Source: UBA8106 sp964569695 | Lineage (GTDB): Bacteria; Acidobacteriota; Vicinamibacteria; Vicinamibacterales; UBA823 | DNA length: 64,000 nt | NCBI GenBank assembly: GCA_964569695.1 | Contig: CAZMUA010000009.1 | Span: 62,001 to 126,000, forward strand | Reading direction: 5' to 3' | Shown here: positions 18,680 to 27,940 of the stretch, one piece after another | How positions within the stretch are numbered: position 1 is the first letter of the stretch | Layout: the number at the start of each line of letters is the position of its first letter | Program-made: the position numbers and the translations under genes | Notes under the pieces: generated by a model | What the model was told of the DNA's origin: nothing | What the model saw: the letters and a program-made list of their open reading frames with translations, nothing else | Database searches by the model: none

Positions 18680-18736
18680 AACACTTCTAAAGGTGTTATT
18701 TCTCTAATAATTACTAATTCGTGAGGGGTGTTAGCT

Positions 18737-19663
18737 ATGAATCGCAAAGTTACCGTCATCGGGTCCGGTCACGTTGGTGCAACGGCGGCTCGAGGCATTG
18801 CTGATAAGGAACTAGCCGATGTCGTGCTCCTCGACATACTGGAGGGCGTACCGCAGGGCAAGGCTCTTGACATGCTCGAAGCGTGCCCTGTCGAAGGGTC
18901 TGACTCTCATGTGTTAGGTACGAATAATTACGCAGATACAGCTGGCTCTGACATTGTTGTGATCACAGCTGGTTTGGCACGAAAACCTGGGATGAGTCGT
19001 GATGACCTGTTGATGAAGAATCATGCCATTATAAAATCGGTTACCGAGCAGGTAGTCCTTCATTCCCCGGACTGTATCATCATGCCTGTTACGAATCCGC
19101 TTGACGCTATGTGTCAGGTGGTTTATCGCGTGAGTAAGTTTCCTCGTGAACGTGTCATTGGCATGGCTGGTGTTTTAGATTCAGCAAGGATGCGGTCGTT
19201 TATCGCTAGTGAACTTAATGTTTCGGTAGAGAATACTCACGTGTTCGTGTTGGGAGGGCATGGTGACACGATGGTTCCGTTACCCCGTTATTCGACTGTT
19301 GCGGGTGTTCCAATAACCGAGCTTCTTGATTCGAAAACAATTGACCGTATCGTTAAGCGAACTGCTAGTGGGGGAGCAGAGATTGTAAAGTTGCTAGGCA
19401 CAGGCAGTGCGTATTACGCACCAGGGTCGGCCATCGTTGAGATGGTTGATGCAATTCTTAAAGATAAAAAGAAGATTTTACCATGTGCAGTGTTTCTGCA
19501 GGGTGAATATGGCATTCATGATCTATTTGTTGGTGTGCCTGTCAAGCTCGGCTCTCAAGGTGTGGAAGAGATAGTGAAGATTACCCTCAGCGCAGAAGAG
19601 CAAGCAGCCCTTTCGAAATCCGCGGCTGCCGTGAAAGAACTCGTCGACGTACTCAAAATTTGA
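18737..19663 (+). CDS. mdh: Malate dehydrogenase (LDH-like class)
   Basis: A 308-residue NAD-dependent enzyme interconverting malate and oxaloacetate. The nucleotide loop is GSGHVGATAA near residue 8, followed by the conserved LDILEGVPQGKALDM. The substrate-binding loop AGLARKPGMSRDDLL carries two arginines, and the catalytic His lies in VLGGHGDTMVPL. The start is put at ATG 18737 because a GAGGGG ribosome site lies 9 nt upstream; an in-frame GTG at 18728 would add three residues. It is the middle member of the TCA cluster. Confidence 0.96.
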   Translation: MNRKVTVIGSGHVGATAARGIADKELADVVLLDILEGVPQGKALDMLEACPVEGSDSHVLGTNNYADTAGSDIVVITAGLARKPGMSRDDLLMKNHAIIKSVTEQVVLHSPDCIIMPVTNPLDAMCQVVYRVSKFPRERVIGMAGVLDSARMRSFIASELNVSVENTHVFVLGGHGDTMVPLPRYSTVAGVPITELLDSKTIDRIVKRTASGGAEIVKLLGTGSAYYAPGSAIVEMVDAILKDKKKILPCAVFLQGEYGIHDLFVGVPVKLGSQGVEEIVKITLSAEEQAALSKSAAAVKELVDVLKI

Positions 19664-19687
19664 GTACTGAGATTCTAGGACAAAATT

Positions 19688-20860
19688 TTGAAACTTCATG
19701 AATATCAAGCAAAGGCTCTCCTCGCAAGTCAAGGAGTGTCGGTGCCTCGGGGAGCCGTTGCGTTTACACCAGAGGAGTCTAAACAAATCGCTCAAGAAGT
19801 GGGAACTGCAGCGCTCGTTGTGAAGGCCCAGATTCATGCTGGAGGTCGTGGTAAGGGTGGTGGAGTGCAAATTGTTCGAGATGTGAATGAGGTGGAAAAT
19901 GTTGCAGGTAAAATGCTGGGTTCATGTCTCGTCACTCCTCAAACTGGTCCTGGAGGACGAACGGTCTCTCGTGTCTTAATAGAGGAAGGACTTGACATCG
20001 CGAGAGAGCTTTACCTGAGCCTTTTACTGGATCGAAGTCAAGAGAGTCTCGTGATGATAGGTAGTTCAGCTGGTGGGATTGATATCGAGAAGGTAGCAGC
20101 GGACTCTCCCCGGTTGATTTCACGGGAAAACATTCGTCTTGAAACCGGTGTATCAGATGTTCAAGCGAGACAATTAAGCGCCGCTTTGGGTTTCGAAGAG
20201 TCGCAGTTTGAAAGAGCGGCTCAAGTAATGAGGGCTGTGTACGAGACTTACACAATCAATGACGCGACCTTAGTCGAGATTAATCCGCTGATTGTAACTG
20301 GACTCGGGCAATTAGTTGCGTTGGACGCGAAAATCACGCTTGATGATAATGCGCTTTTTAGACATGCAAATCTTGTTGAGTTGCGTGATTTAGGTGAAGA
20401 AGAAACCTTGGAAATCGAGGCTTCGAAGCATTCGCTTAGTTATATTCGACTGAATGGGAATATAGGTTGCATGGTGAATGGCGCTGGTCTTGCGATGGGC
20501 ACCATGGACATAATTAAATTCGCGGGTGGTGAGCCAGCCAATTTTCTGGATGTTGGTGGAGGGGCTAATGCAGGACAGATCCATGAAGCGTTTAAGATTC
20601 TGATAAGCGATGAAAATGTCACTGCCGTACTTATTAATATTTTTGGTGGAATTTTACGGTGTGACGTATTGGCTGAAGGGGTTATTGCAGCAGTCCGTGG
20701 ATTAGAAGTGCGTGTTCCTATTGTCGTCCGGATGGAGGGTACTAACGTTGACCAAGGTCGCGAACTGCTTAAGGATAGCGGATTGAATTTTTCGACCGCC
20801 TCAACCATGGCCGAGGCTGCCGATCGAGTTGTTGCCCTCGCAGCGAAGGCAGAGGCGTAG
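19688..20860 (+). CDS. sucC: Succinyl-CoA synthetase, beta subunit
   Basis: A 390-residue ATP-grasp subunit that, with SucD, interconverts succinyl-CoA and succinate with ATP or GTP formation. It starts MKLHEYQAKALLASQGV from a TTG codon at 19688. The conserved HAGGRGKGGGV is near residue 53, LVEINPL near 194, and NIFGGILRCDV near 316. Its length is as in E. coli (388). sucD begins 1 nt after the stop, so the subunits are translationally coupled. Confidence 0.97.
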   Translation: MKLHEYQAKALLASQGVSVPRGAVAFTPEESKQIAQEVGTAALVVKAQIHAGGRGKGGGVQIVRDVNEVENVAGKMLGSCLVTPQTGPGGRTVSRVLIEEGLDIARELYLSLLLDRSQESLVMIGSSAGGIDIEKVAADSPRLISRENIRLETGVSDVQARQLSAALGFEESQFERAAQVMRAVYETYTINDATLVEINPLIVTGLGQLVALDAKITLDDNALFRHANLVELRDLGEEETLEIEASKHSLSYIRLNGNIGCMVNGAGLAMGTMDIIKFAGGEPANFLDVGGGANAGQIHEAFKILISDENVTAVLINIFGGILRCDVLAEGVIAAVRGLEVRVPIVVRMEGTNVDQGRELLKDSGLNFSTASTMAEAADRVVALAAKAEA

Positions 20861-20861
20861 C

Positions 20862-21734
20862 ATGTCAATTCTCATCGACCAGAAAACACGTCTAATTGTA
20901 CAAGGGCTGACTGGACGCGAGGGAACGTTTCATGCAAAGCAGTCGGCTGATTACGGGACTTCGGTGGTGGGTGGAGTGACTCCTGGGAAAGGCGGCAAAA
21001 TTCATGAAGGCTGGCCAATTTTTAACACTGTGAGAGCTGCGGTTAATGAAACGGGAGCGAATACTTCCTTGATATTTGTACCACCGGCGTTCGCCGCTGA
21101 TGCCATTATTGAAGCAGCTGAGGCAGGCATCCCTTTAATTGTTTGTATTACTGAAGGGATTCCAATTCTGGATATGGTTCGAGCGATGAGTGTCATTGAT
21201 AGCCAGGGCACTCGACTTATTGGTCCGAATTGTCCTGGATTGATTTCGCCAGGGCAAAGTAAGGTCGGTATTATTCCAGGTCATATTTGCAGTAAGGGGA
21301 GCGTTGGTATTATTTCGAGAAGTGGAACCCTAACCTATGAAGCTATTCATCAGATCACTGGTTTAGGGTTGGGCCAGTCAACCTGTGTTGGTCTTGGTGG
21401 GGACCCGCTGATCGGCACGTCTTTTGTTGATGCGCTTGAAATGTTTCGTGTTGATGCCGAAACCGAAGCTGTAGTTCTCATTGGAGAGATAGGTGGAACA
21501 GCCGAAGAAGAGGCCGCCGCTTACATCCGTACGGATTTCGACAAACCCGTTATTGGCTTCATTGCTGGTCAAACGGCTCCGCCAGGACGGAGAATGGGCC
21601 ATGCGGGCGCCATCATCTCTGAAGGTAAAGGAACGGCCGTTGAGAAAATGGATGCATTAAGCGCGTCTGGCGTCCGGGTTGTGACTAGTCCTGGTCTCAT
21701 TGGGGAGGCCGTGACCGAGATGCTGCCTGCTTGA
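20862..21734 (+). CDS. sucD: Succinyl-CoA synthetase, alpha subunit
   Basis: A 290-residue subunit that binds CoA and carries the phosphohistidine. It begins MSILIDQKTRLIVQGLTGREG. The CoA-binding region GGVTPGKGG is near residue 39, and the active-site His is in RMGHAGAII near residue 246. Translation starts at ATG 20862, directly after the sucC stop; an in-frame TTG at 20829 lies inside sucC and is unlikely. Confidence 0.97.
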   Translation: MSILIDQKTRLIVQGLTGREGTFHAKQSADYGTSVVGGVTPGKGGKIHEGWPIFNTVRAAVNETGANTSLIFVPPAFAADAIIEAAEAGIPLIVCITEGIPILDMVRAMSVIDSQGTRLIGPNCPGLISPGQSKVGIIPGHICSKGSVGIISRSGTLTYEAIHQITGLGLGQSTCVGLGGDPLIGTSFVDALEMFRVDAETEAVVLIGEIGGTAEEEAAAYIRTDFDKPVIGFIAGQTAPPGRRMGHAGAIISEGKGTAVEKMDALSASGVRVVTSPGLIGEAVTEMLPA

Positions 21735-21802
21735 TAACGTCACTCGATGGTAGTTTTTGGTAAAAACATTTATTCAAAACTCTCAAAGCGATGCCCAAGG
21801 CG

Positions 21803-21811
21803 TGTTATACT
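21803..21811 (+). promoter_or_regulatory. Candidate extended -10 element upstream of korA
   Basis: TGT followed by TATACT forms an extended -10 about 120 bp upstream of korA. No good -35 is present. It may let korAB be expressed separately from sucCD. Confidence 0.3.
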
Positions 21812-21932
21812 AAGCAGTTAGTAAAGGCACAGCACGCTCCTGCATGATGTCTTTCGGTCCAAGGATGGTCGTGAGCTTCAAGCGGGTAAATGAGAAGACT
21901 GCTGTCGCCGCTCTCGTGAAGGACAAATCTGA

Positions 21933-23792
21933 ATGTCGCTCCCTGACGCTGTGGTCGAGGACGCCGCAGCCCGTATGACCACCGGACAGGTTGTCAACGA
22001 CTTCAATATACAAATCTCTACGATAAACGGGTCAGGTAGTCAAACGGCGAACCTCCTGTTAATGCGGGCCATCTTTCAGATGGGTATACCCGTTTCCGGT
22101 AAAAACCTATTTCCTTCAAATATTGCAGGCCTTCCGACTTGGTACACGATTCGTGTCAGTCAGGACGGTTACGTTGGACGTCGACGCGAGATAGATTTCT
22201 TGGTAGCTATGAACCGAGCGACGGCGCGAGACGATGTGATGGCGCTACCACCTCGCGCCGCAGTGATCTACGACGAACCGTTAGAGCTTAGTGGGTTTCG
22301 CGATGACGTGAGTTTCTATCCGGTTCCATTTGACAAGCTAGTAGCTGAGGTGTGTTCAGATGCCAAGTTACGTCGGTTGGTGCGAAATGTTATTTATGAT
22401 GGCGTTCTTGCGAAGATTCTTGGTGTAGATATGGCTCAATTAGAACTAGCCTTGAATCGACAACTAGGACGGAAAGTAAAAGCCCTGGCCCTTAATCAGG
22501 CTGCCCTCCAAGCTGGTTTTGAGTTTGCCGATCAACATCTAACCAAGGAAGATAGGTTCAGCCTTGCACCAATGGATGCAACCCAAGGCAAAATTTTGAT
22601 TGATGGTAATGCTGCCGCGGCCCTGGGTGCTCTCATGGCCGGGGTGACAGTCGTAGCCTGGTATCCGATCACGCCTTCGTCTTCGCTCTGTGAAACCTTG
22701 ATTGAATATCTGCGCAAGTATCGCATTGATGCTGAAACTGGTAAGGCCACATTTGCAGTGGTTCAGGCCGAGGATGAGGTGGCTGCCATAGGGATGGCTC
22801 TTGGTGCTGGCTGGTCTGGCGCTAGGTCGATGACTTCAACATCCGGGCCTGGTATTTCGCTGATGAGTGAGTTTGCCGGACTTGGATACTACGCAGAGGT
22901 TCCCACCGTTATATTCGATATCCAACGTGTGGGCCCGTCTACGGGATTGCCGACGCGTACCTCGCAAGGTGACATTCTAAGCACGGCTGTTTTGTCGCAT
23001 GGAGATAGCAAGCATGTGCTGCTGCTGCCGTCGTCTGTGAAGGAGTGCTATGTGATGGCGCAACAGGCCTTTGATATAGCAGAACGTCTTCAGACACCAG
23101 TGTTTGTCATGAGCGATCTTGATCTGGGTATGAATAATTGGATGTCCGACCCGTTTGATTATCCTGAGAAGCCGATGGACCGTGGCAAGTTACTGGATGA
23201 TGAGGTTTTGAGCAAGATTGGCAAGTGGGGTCGTTATAAAGATGTAGATGGGGACGGAATTCCATACCGAACGATTCCTGGTGATGGAATGCCGACATAT
23301 TTTTGTCGAGGTTCAGGTCATAACGAATTAGCAGAATATAGCGAGAGTGCTGCGGATTACGAAGACAATCTTAAACGGTTGAATCAGAAATTTGACACGG
23401 CACGTAAGTTGGTGCCGGGAATAGTGGTCGAGCGAGCAGCAGATGGTCCAATTGGTGTGATTGCATACGGGTCGTCCCATTGGTCAACTATCGAAAGTTG
23501 CGATCAACTGGTTAAGATGGCGGGAGTCACTGTCGAATATGCTCGGTTGCGCGCATATCCTTTTCATGCGGACCTTGGTGAATTCATTGATCGTCACGAG
23601 CGCGTTTATGTTATCGAACAGAACCGGGATGCGCAGTTGCTAAGCTTGATGCGGATGGAGTTGTCATCATCGCGATTGATAAAGCTAAGGAGCGTGTTGC
23701 ATTACAGTGGTTTGCCGATCGATGCTCAAACTATTACCGAATCAGTCCTTGCACAGGAAGGGTGTGATTTGGAGCCGGCAAAGGAGTCTTGA
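21933..23792 (+). CDS. korA: 2-oxoacid:ferredoxin oxidoreductase, fused gamma-alpha subunit (probably 2-oxoglutarate)
   Basis: A 619-residue subunit in which the gamma domain (about 1-195; NGSGSQTANLLLMRAIFQMG near 30) is fused ahead of the alpha domain (about 225-610; YPITPSSSLCETL near 248). With KorB it oxidises a 2-oxoacid to the acyl-CoA using ferredoxin, or runs in reverse. The position directly after icd-mdh-sucCD makes 2-oxoglutarate the likely substrate; 2-oxoacid specificity within this family is hard to read from sequence. An AAGGA ribosome site lies 9 nt before ATG 21933. No separate ferredoxin domain is present. Confidence 0.92.
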   Translation: MSLPDAVVEDAAARMTTGQVVNDFNIQISTINGSGSQTANLLLMRAIFQMGIPVSGKNLFPSNIAGLPTWYTIRVSQDGYVGRRREIDFLVAMNRATARDDVMALPPRAAVIYDEPLELSGFRDDVSFYPVPFDKLVAEVCSDAKLRRLVRNVIYDGVLAKILGVDMAQLELALNRQLGRKVKALALNQAALQAGFEFADQHLTKEDRFSLAPMDATQGKILIDGNAAAALGALMAGVTVVAWYPITPSSSLCETLIEYLRKYRIDAETGKATFAVVQAEDEVAAIGMALGAGWSGARSMTSTSGPGISLMSEFAGLGYYAEVPTVIFDIQRVGPSTGLPTRTSQGDILSTAVLSHGDSKHVLLLPSSVKECYVMAQQAFDIAERLQTPVFVMSDLDLGMNNWMSDPFDYPEKPMDRGKLLDDEVLSKIGKWGRYKDVDGDGIPYRTIPGDGMPTYFCRGSGHNELAEYSESAADYEDNLKRLNQKFDTARKLVPGIVVERAADGPIGVIAYGSSHWSTIESCDQLVKMAGVTVEYARLRAYPFHADLGEFIDRHERVYVIEQNRDAQLLSLMRMELSSSRLIKLRSVLHYSGLPIDAQTITESVLAQEGCDLEPAKES

Positions 23793-23863
23793 GTCGTGGT
23801 CGATTGCAGTGTTAGTGACTAGGTTTCCGAAGTGCGTGATCGGCTTTATTGTGAAGGGTAACG

Positions 23864-24910
23864 ATGAGTACAACAACACCATCGCCTGGTAAAAAGAAAA
23901 TGAATCGCATTGGTCTTGAGGTGCGGACATACCGAGGAGGAAAGACAACGCTGTGCGCTGGTTGCGGTCACAATGCGATTTCAGAACGCATCATTGATGC
24001 ATTTTTTGACATGGGCGTAGACCCAACCAATGTCATTAAATTATCCGGAATCGGTTGCTCCAGTAAGAGTCCAGCATATTTTCTTGGAGGTTCACACGGC
24101 TTTAATGCAGTTCATGGCCGGATGCCTTCTGTCGGTACTGGTGCTGTGATGGCAAACAAGAAGATGATTGCTATAGGGACTAGTGGTGATGGAGATACGG
24201 GTGCCATTGGAGTAGGGCAGTTCGTTCATATGATGCGCCGGAACTTACCCTTCATTTACGTCATTGAGGATAATGGTTGTTATGGTTTAACGAAGGGTCA
24301 ATTTTCACCGACAGCTGATCTTGGATCTAAGCTCAAAACTGGTGTGATTAATGATTTACCGCCTATTGATACCTGTGCTCTCGCTATTGAATTAGGGGCG
24401 ACGTTTGTGGCTCGGTCGTTTTCCGGAGATAAGAAGCAGCTTTTAGCCATATTAAAGTCTGCTCTCAGCCACCGTGGAACAGCAATGATTGATGTTATTT
24501 CTCCCTGTGTTACGTTCAACGATCACGAAGGCTCGACAAAGAGCTACGCGTACGCTCGCGATCATGATGAACCATTGGGAGAAATCAACTTCGTTCCATA
24601 TTTTGAAGATATTGAAGTGGATTACGAGCCTGGTACCACACAAGAAGTTCCGTTACACGACGGATCAAAGATATTGCTCAAGAAATTGGATGAAAATTAC
24701 GACCCAACTGATCGCGTGCAGGCGTTAAGAATCCTGCATGAGACCGCTCGGCGAGATGAATTTGCTACCGGAGTCCTCTATGTGGAGCCAGACAAGGATG
24801 ATTTTATTGAACTTCTGAACCTAGTTGACGAACCTTTGGCTTCATTACCTGCGGACCGAGTTCGTCCACCTCGAAAAGCGTTTGAAGAGATGATGGAGAA
24901 CTTACGCTGA
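23864..24910 (+). CDS. korB: 2-oxoacid:ferredoxin oxidoreductase, beta subunit
   Basis: A 348-residue thiamine-pyrophosphate-binding subunit. It has the cysteines expected for the proximal 4Fe-4S cluster (CAGCGHN near residue 27 and GIGCSS near 62) and the TPP motif GDGD (near 107) ending in EDNGCYGLTKGQFSPT. The segment after residue 225 is a C-terminal extension common in this fused-subunit class. An AAGGGT ribosome site precedes ATG 23864. It is 71 bp downstream of korA and certainly its partner. Confidence 0.94.
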   Translation: MSTTTPSPGKKKMNRIGLEVRTYRGGKTTLCAGCGHNAISERIIDAFFDMGVDPTNVIKLSGIGCSSKSPAYFLGGSHGFNAVHGRMPSVGTGAVMANKKMIAIGTSGDGDTGAIGVGQFVHMMRRNLPFIYVIEDNGCYGLTKGQFSPTADLGSKLKTGVINDLPPIDTCALAIELGATFVARSFSGDKKQLLAILKSALSHRGTAMIDVISPCVTFNDHEGSTKSYAYARDHDEPLGEINFVPYFEDIEVDYEPGTTQEVPLHDGSKILLKKLDENYDPTDRVQALRILHETARRDEFATGVLYVEPDKDDFIELLNLVDEPLASLPADRVRPPRKAFEEMMENLR

Positions 24911-24930
24911 AGTAATAACAACTACTAATC

Positions 24931-25344
24931 ATGGAACGCACATTAGCCATTATTAAACCAGATGCAGTTGGCAATAGAACTGCTGGTCGCATTGTGGAAC
25001 GTATCGAAAGTGCCGGATTCACTATACGGAAAATGCAGATGGTGACATTGTCAGGTGTCGAAGCTGAAGGTTTCTATGCGGTCCACAGGGAACAACCGTT
25101 TTTTCAACATCTGACGAATTTTATGTCGTCTGGCCCAGTAATCGTTCTAGTCCTTGAAGCAGATGGGGCAATCAAGAAATGGAGAGATTTAATGGGGGCG
25201 ACTGACCCTGCTCAGGCCGACTCAGGAACCATTCGCGGTGAATTTGGACAGTCGATTGAGCAAAATGCTACGCATGGTTCGGATGGGCCTGAAACAGCGA
25301 TGTTTGAAATCGGCTATTTTTTTCCTGGTGTAGAACTGACTTGA
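24931..25344 (+). CDS. ndk: Nucleoside diphosphate kinase
   Basis: A 137-residue enzyme that transfers the terminal phosphate among nucleoside di- and triphosphates. It starts MERTLAIIKPDAVGN, has the MSSGPVIVLVLE core near 63, and the active-site His in NATHGSDG near residue 114. Its length is slightly under the 141-143 typical of bacteria. It lies 20 bp after korB and continues the plus-strand operon; the adjacent succinyl-CoA synthetase is a known metabolic neighbour of Ndk. Confidence 0.97.
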   Translation: MERTLAIIKPDAVGNRTAGRIVERIESAGFTIRKMQMVTLSGVEAEGFYAVHREQPFFQHLTNFMSSGPVIVLVLEADGAIKKWRDLMGATDPAQADSGTIRGEFGQSIEQNATHGSDGPETAMFEIGYFFPGVELT

Positions 25345-25365
25345 CATTTACGGGTCTGAATTAAC

Positions 25366-25560
25366 GTGGGCAAGATACTTGTATTGATAGGTCTTGTTGT
25401 TACAGGTATTGGCACTCTTGTCATGATTGGCGTGCCACTTGGTCGGTTGCCTGGTGATTTAATCCTACGGCGAGGCAATTTTACTGTTTATATACCGATT
25501 GTTTCGTCGATTGTGTTGAGTTTGATAGTAACCTTTGTTTTTGCATTCTTTCGTCGGTGA
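25366..25560 (+). CDS. DUF2905 family small membrane protein
   Basis: A 64-residue protein starting from GTG at 25366, with two membrane helices (about 4-22 and 38-60) joined by a loop with the family pattern GRLPGDLILRRGNFTVYIP. That pattern is characteristic of DUF2905, a widespread small inner-membrane family with no known function. It sits between ndk and dcd on the same strand with short gaps. Confidence 0.85.
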   Translation: MGKILVLIGLVVTGIGTLVMIGVPLGRLPGDLILRRGNFTVYIPIVSSIVLSLIVTFVFAFFRR

Positions 25561-25605
25561 TGTGCTTTTGAAACTCCTTAGCTTCTTTTCAGAGAACCAA
25601 ATGTT

Positions 25606-26160
25606 ATGACTATTAAATCCGACCGCTGGATTAAGCGAATGGTTAAAGAGTGCGGAATGATCGAGCCATTTGTTGAGAGTCAGGTCCGTAGTGGAGTTAT
25701 TTCCTATGGGGTGTCATCGTATGGCTATGACATACGAGTGGCGGATGAGTTTAAAGTGTTTACGAATATAAACAACACCGTAATTGATCCAAAAGCATTC
25801 GACCCCAAATCATTCATTGATATTACCGCTCCTGAATGTATCGTTCCGCCGAATTCTTTTGCATTAGCAAGGACGGTTGAATATTTTCGTATTCCACGAA
25901 GTGTTTTAACGTTGTGTCTTGGTAAGTCGACCTATGCGAGATGTGGAATCATTGTAAATGTAACCCCGTTCGAACCAGAATGGGAAGGCACAGCGACGCT
26001 TGAAATCTCAAATACGACGCCGCTTCCAGCGAAGATTTACGCCAACGAAGGCATAGCACAGGTTTTATTCTTTGAGAGCGACGAAGTATGCGAGACCTCG
26101 TATGCCGACAAGAAAGGTAAGTATCAGTCTCAACGAGCAGTGACACTGCCGAAACTTTAA
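25606..26160 (+). CDS. dcd: dCTP deaminase
   Basis: A 184-residue trimeric enzyme that deaminates dCTP to dUTP, or in bifunctional members directly to dUMP. Conserved elements: SYGVSSYGYDIRVADEF near 30, the catalytic segment LGKSTYARCGI near 105, and VTPFEPEWEGTATLEISN with the general-base Glu near 127-138. Its length agrees with the monofunctional and bifunctional classes alike; the distinction was not resolved. The gene closes the nucleotide segment of the operon. Confidence 0.95.
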   Translation: MTIKSDRWIKRMVKECGMIEPFVESQVRSGVISYGVSSYGYDIRVADEFKVFTNINNTVIDPKAFDPKSFIDITAPECIVPPNSFALARTVEYFRIPRSVLTLCLGKSTYARCGIIVNVTPFEPEWEGTATLEISNTTPLPAKIYANEGIAQVLFFESDEVCETSYADKKGKYQSQRAVTLPKL

Positions 26161-26250
26161 TTTTCTATTGCTGGGCTTTGACCGTGTTTTGTAGTTTGAG
26201 ATAAACTTGGATGGTGATTAGCTAGCGGTTCGTCATTCTTAATTATCATT

Positions 26251-27168
26251 ATGGAGAATTTTGACGAACCCCAATCAGATCATCGCGGTGAGGCTGATGA
26301 AGTTAAGTCGTCGGAAGTACCGGCGCTCGCGGTGCAGTTCTTTCTCATTCCACTGATTGTCGTTGCGACTGTTGTCGCGGTTTACTTCGGTTTTCGGGTT
26401 CTGCTAGATGATGAGCGAACTCCATCGGAGTACCTCAACGATATTCGCGTTGGCGGTCGAGAACGGCGATGGCCCGCGGCATATGAACTGTCACGTCTGA
26501 TGGATGACCCAGACATTCAGCTCGAGTATCCGGAACTTGGAAATTCATTACTACGGGCTTTCGAGGGTTCTGACGGTGATGATCCACGTGTTAGGAGGTA
26601 TTTGGCCTTAGCAGTTGGACGTCTGCAGACTCCACCGCCTGAGACGATTGAACGGTTAGTTAATGCACTGGATGATGCTGATAGCGAAACACGCATCAGT
26701 GTAATTTGGGCATTAGGATCACTTGGAGATGCATCGGTTGTTCCAGAATTACAGCGTGTATATGGGTCGGATGACGCAGGGGTACGAAAGATGGCAGTGT
26801 ATGCACTTGGCGCCATTGCTGGGGATTTGCAGATGGTGACGCTACGGACAGCACTGAATGATGTAGCTCCTGACGTCCAATGGAATGCGGCGATTGCGCT
26901 TGCCAGGCACGGAAGCGATTATGGTCTTTCAGTACTGCGGCGAATGCTGGATCGTGAATATGTCAAACAAATTGTTGATCCAGAAACTGGGGCTGGGACT
27001 AACATTGACCCGGTAGCTGAGGTTATGATTAGTGGGCTTCAGGCAGTCAGTATGCTTGAAGCGACATCATTGCAAGAGGCCGTTGTTGAGTTAAGTCAAA
27101 CTGACCAGAGTATGCAGGTGCGTCAGGCAGCATTGGAAGCGCTCGACGTGCTGAGGAGTGAAGGTTAA
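26251..27168 (+). CDS. Membrane-anchored HEAT-repeat protein of the respiratory gene cluster
   Basis: A 305-residue protein with an acidic N-terminus, one membrane helix (about 27-52) and a C-terminal region made of HEAT/PBS-lyase-type helical repeats (about 75-305), such as ETRISVIWALGSLGDASVV and GVRKMAVYALGAIAG. No catalytic motif is visible. It is 50 bp upstream of the Rieske gene and reads into it, so it is probably an assembly or scaffold factor for the cytochrome complex that follows. That role is inference from position only. Confidence 0.75.
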   Translation: MENFDEPQSDHRGEADEVKSSEVPALAVQFFLIPLIVVATVVAVYFGFRVLLDDERTPSEYLNDIRVGGRERRWPAAYELSRLMDDPDIQLEYPELGNSLLRAFEGSDGDDPRVRRYLALAVGRLQTPPPETIERLVNALDDADSETRISVIWALGSLGDASVVPELQRVYGSDDAGVRKMAVYALGAIAGDLQMVTLRTALNDVAPDVQWNAAIALARHGSDYGLSVLRRMLDREYVKQIVDPETGAGTNIDPVAEVMISGLQAVSMLEATSLQEAVVELSQTDQSMQVRQAALEALDVLRSEG

Positions 27169-27217
27169 AGGGTTGAGTAGTTAAACTTTTATTTCTTTAA
27201 ACACAGAGAACAGAGTC

Positions 27218-27868
27218 ATGGTTGACGATTTGAAACCTCCAGCTCCAGATAAAGCACCTGGTCGTGAGGCAGTGAAGCCAGCAGAAGGTGTGAATTTGTC
27301 TGGGAAGACAACTACCGCGGCAATCAAGAAGCCGATTGCAAAAAAGAAGAAAGTCGACGACGACACTTCACCTCTGTTTTCTCGACGGTCATGGTTGGCG
27401 GTAGCTTGGGGTTCGTTTAGCGCCGCTTCCGCGGCGCTGTTAGCGGCCACTGGTCGCTTTATGTTTCCAAATGTATTGAATGAGCCGCCTCAACAGTTCA
27501 AGATTGGGTTTCCTGACGAATATGCTCCGGGTGTTGATGAACGTTGGAAAGACCGTTTTGGTGTTTGGATCGTCCGTACTCCTAGTGATGTCGTGCAGGA
27601 AGCCAGTGGATTTTACGCTTTGCTCGTGACTTGTACCCATCTTGGTTGCACGCCAAATTGGCTCTCAGCGGAATTAAAGTTTAAGTGCCCTTGCCATGGA
27701 AGTGGCTTCCGTCCAACTGGAATCAATTTCGAGGGTCCTGCGCCTCGACCGCTTGAGAGGGCGAGAATTGTGATGGCTGAAGATGGGCAAATTCTTGTCG
27801 ATAAAGCTAGAAAGTTTCAGTTTGAGCTTGGCCAATGGACCGACCCTGAATCGTTTTTGAGATTATAA
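27218..27868 (+). CDS. Rieske 2Fe-2S protein of a cytochrome bc-type complex
   Basis: A 216-residue protein with a Pro/Lys-rich cytoplasmic N-terminus of about 55 residues, a twin-arginine membrane anchor (SRRSWLAVAWGS near 62) and a C-terminal Rieske domain. The cluster ligands are intact: CTHLGC near residue 139 and CPCHGSG near residue 157. The protein would be Tat-exported and stay anchored, passing electrons from quinol to a c-type heme. Two cytochrome b genes follow directly. Confidence 0.93.
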   Translation: MVDDLKPPAPDKAPGREAVKPAEGVNLSGKTTTAAIKKPIAKKKKVDDDTSPLFSRRSWLAVAWGSFSAASAALLAATGRFMFPNVLNEPPQQFKIGFPDEYAPGVDERWKDRFGVWIVRTPSDVVQEASGFYALLVTCTHLGCTPNWLSAELKFKCPCHGSGFRPTGINFEGPAPRPLERARIVMAEDGQILVDKARKFQFELGQWTDPESFLRL

Positions 27869-27940
27869 GAACGGGCCTAAGGAAAATAGATATTCGTTAA
27901 TCTGTAATTTTTTAATTCGTAACCGACGGTTTTTATACTT

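Noticed and set aside
18679..18710. Terminator between icd and mdh
   Set aside because: AACACT/GGTGTT can form only a weak stem with one wobble pair and no T-run; the genes are probably co-transcribed.
20440..20868. Open frame antisense to the end of sucC
   Set aside because: It mirrors the conserved sucC frame, has no recognisable domain and no ribosome site.
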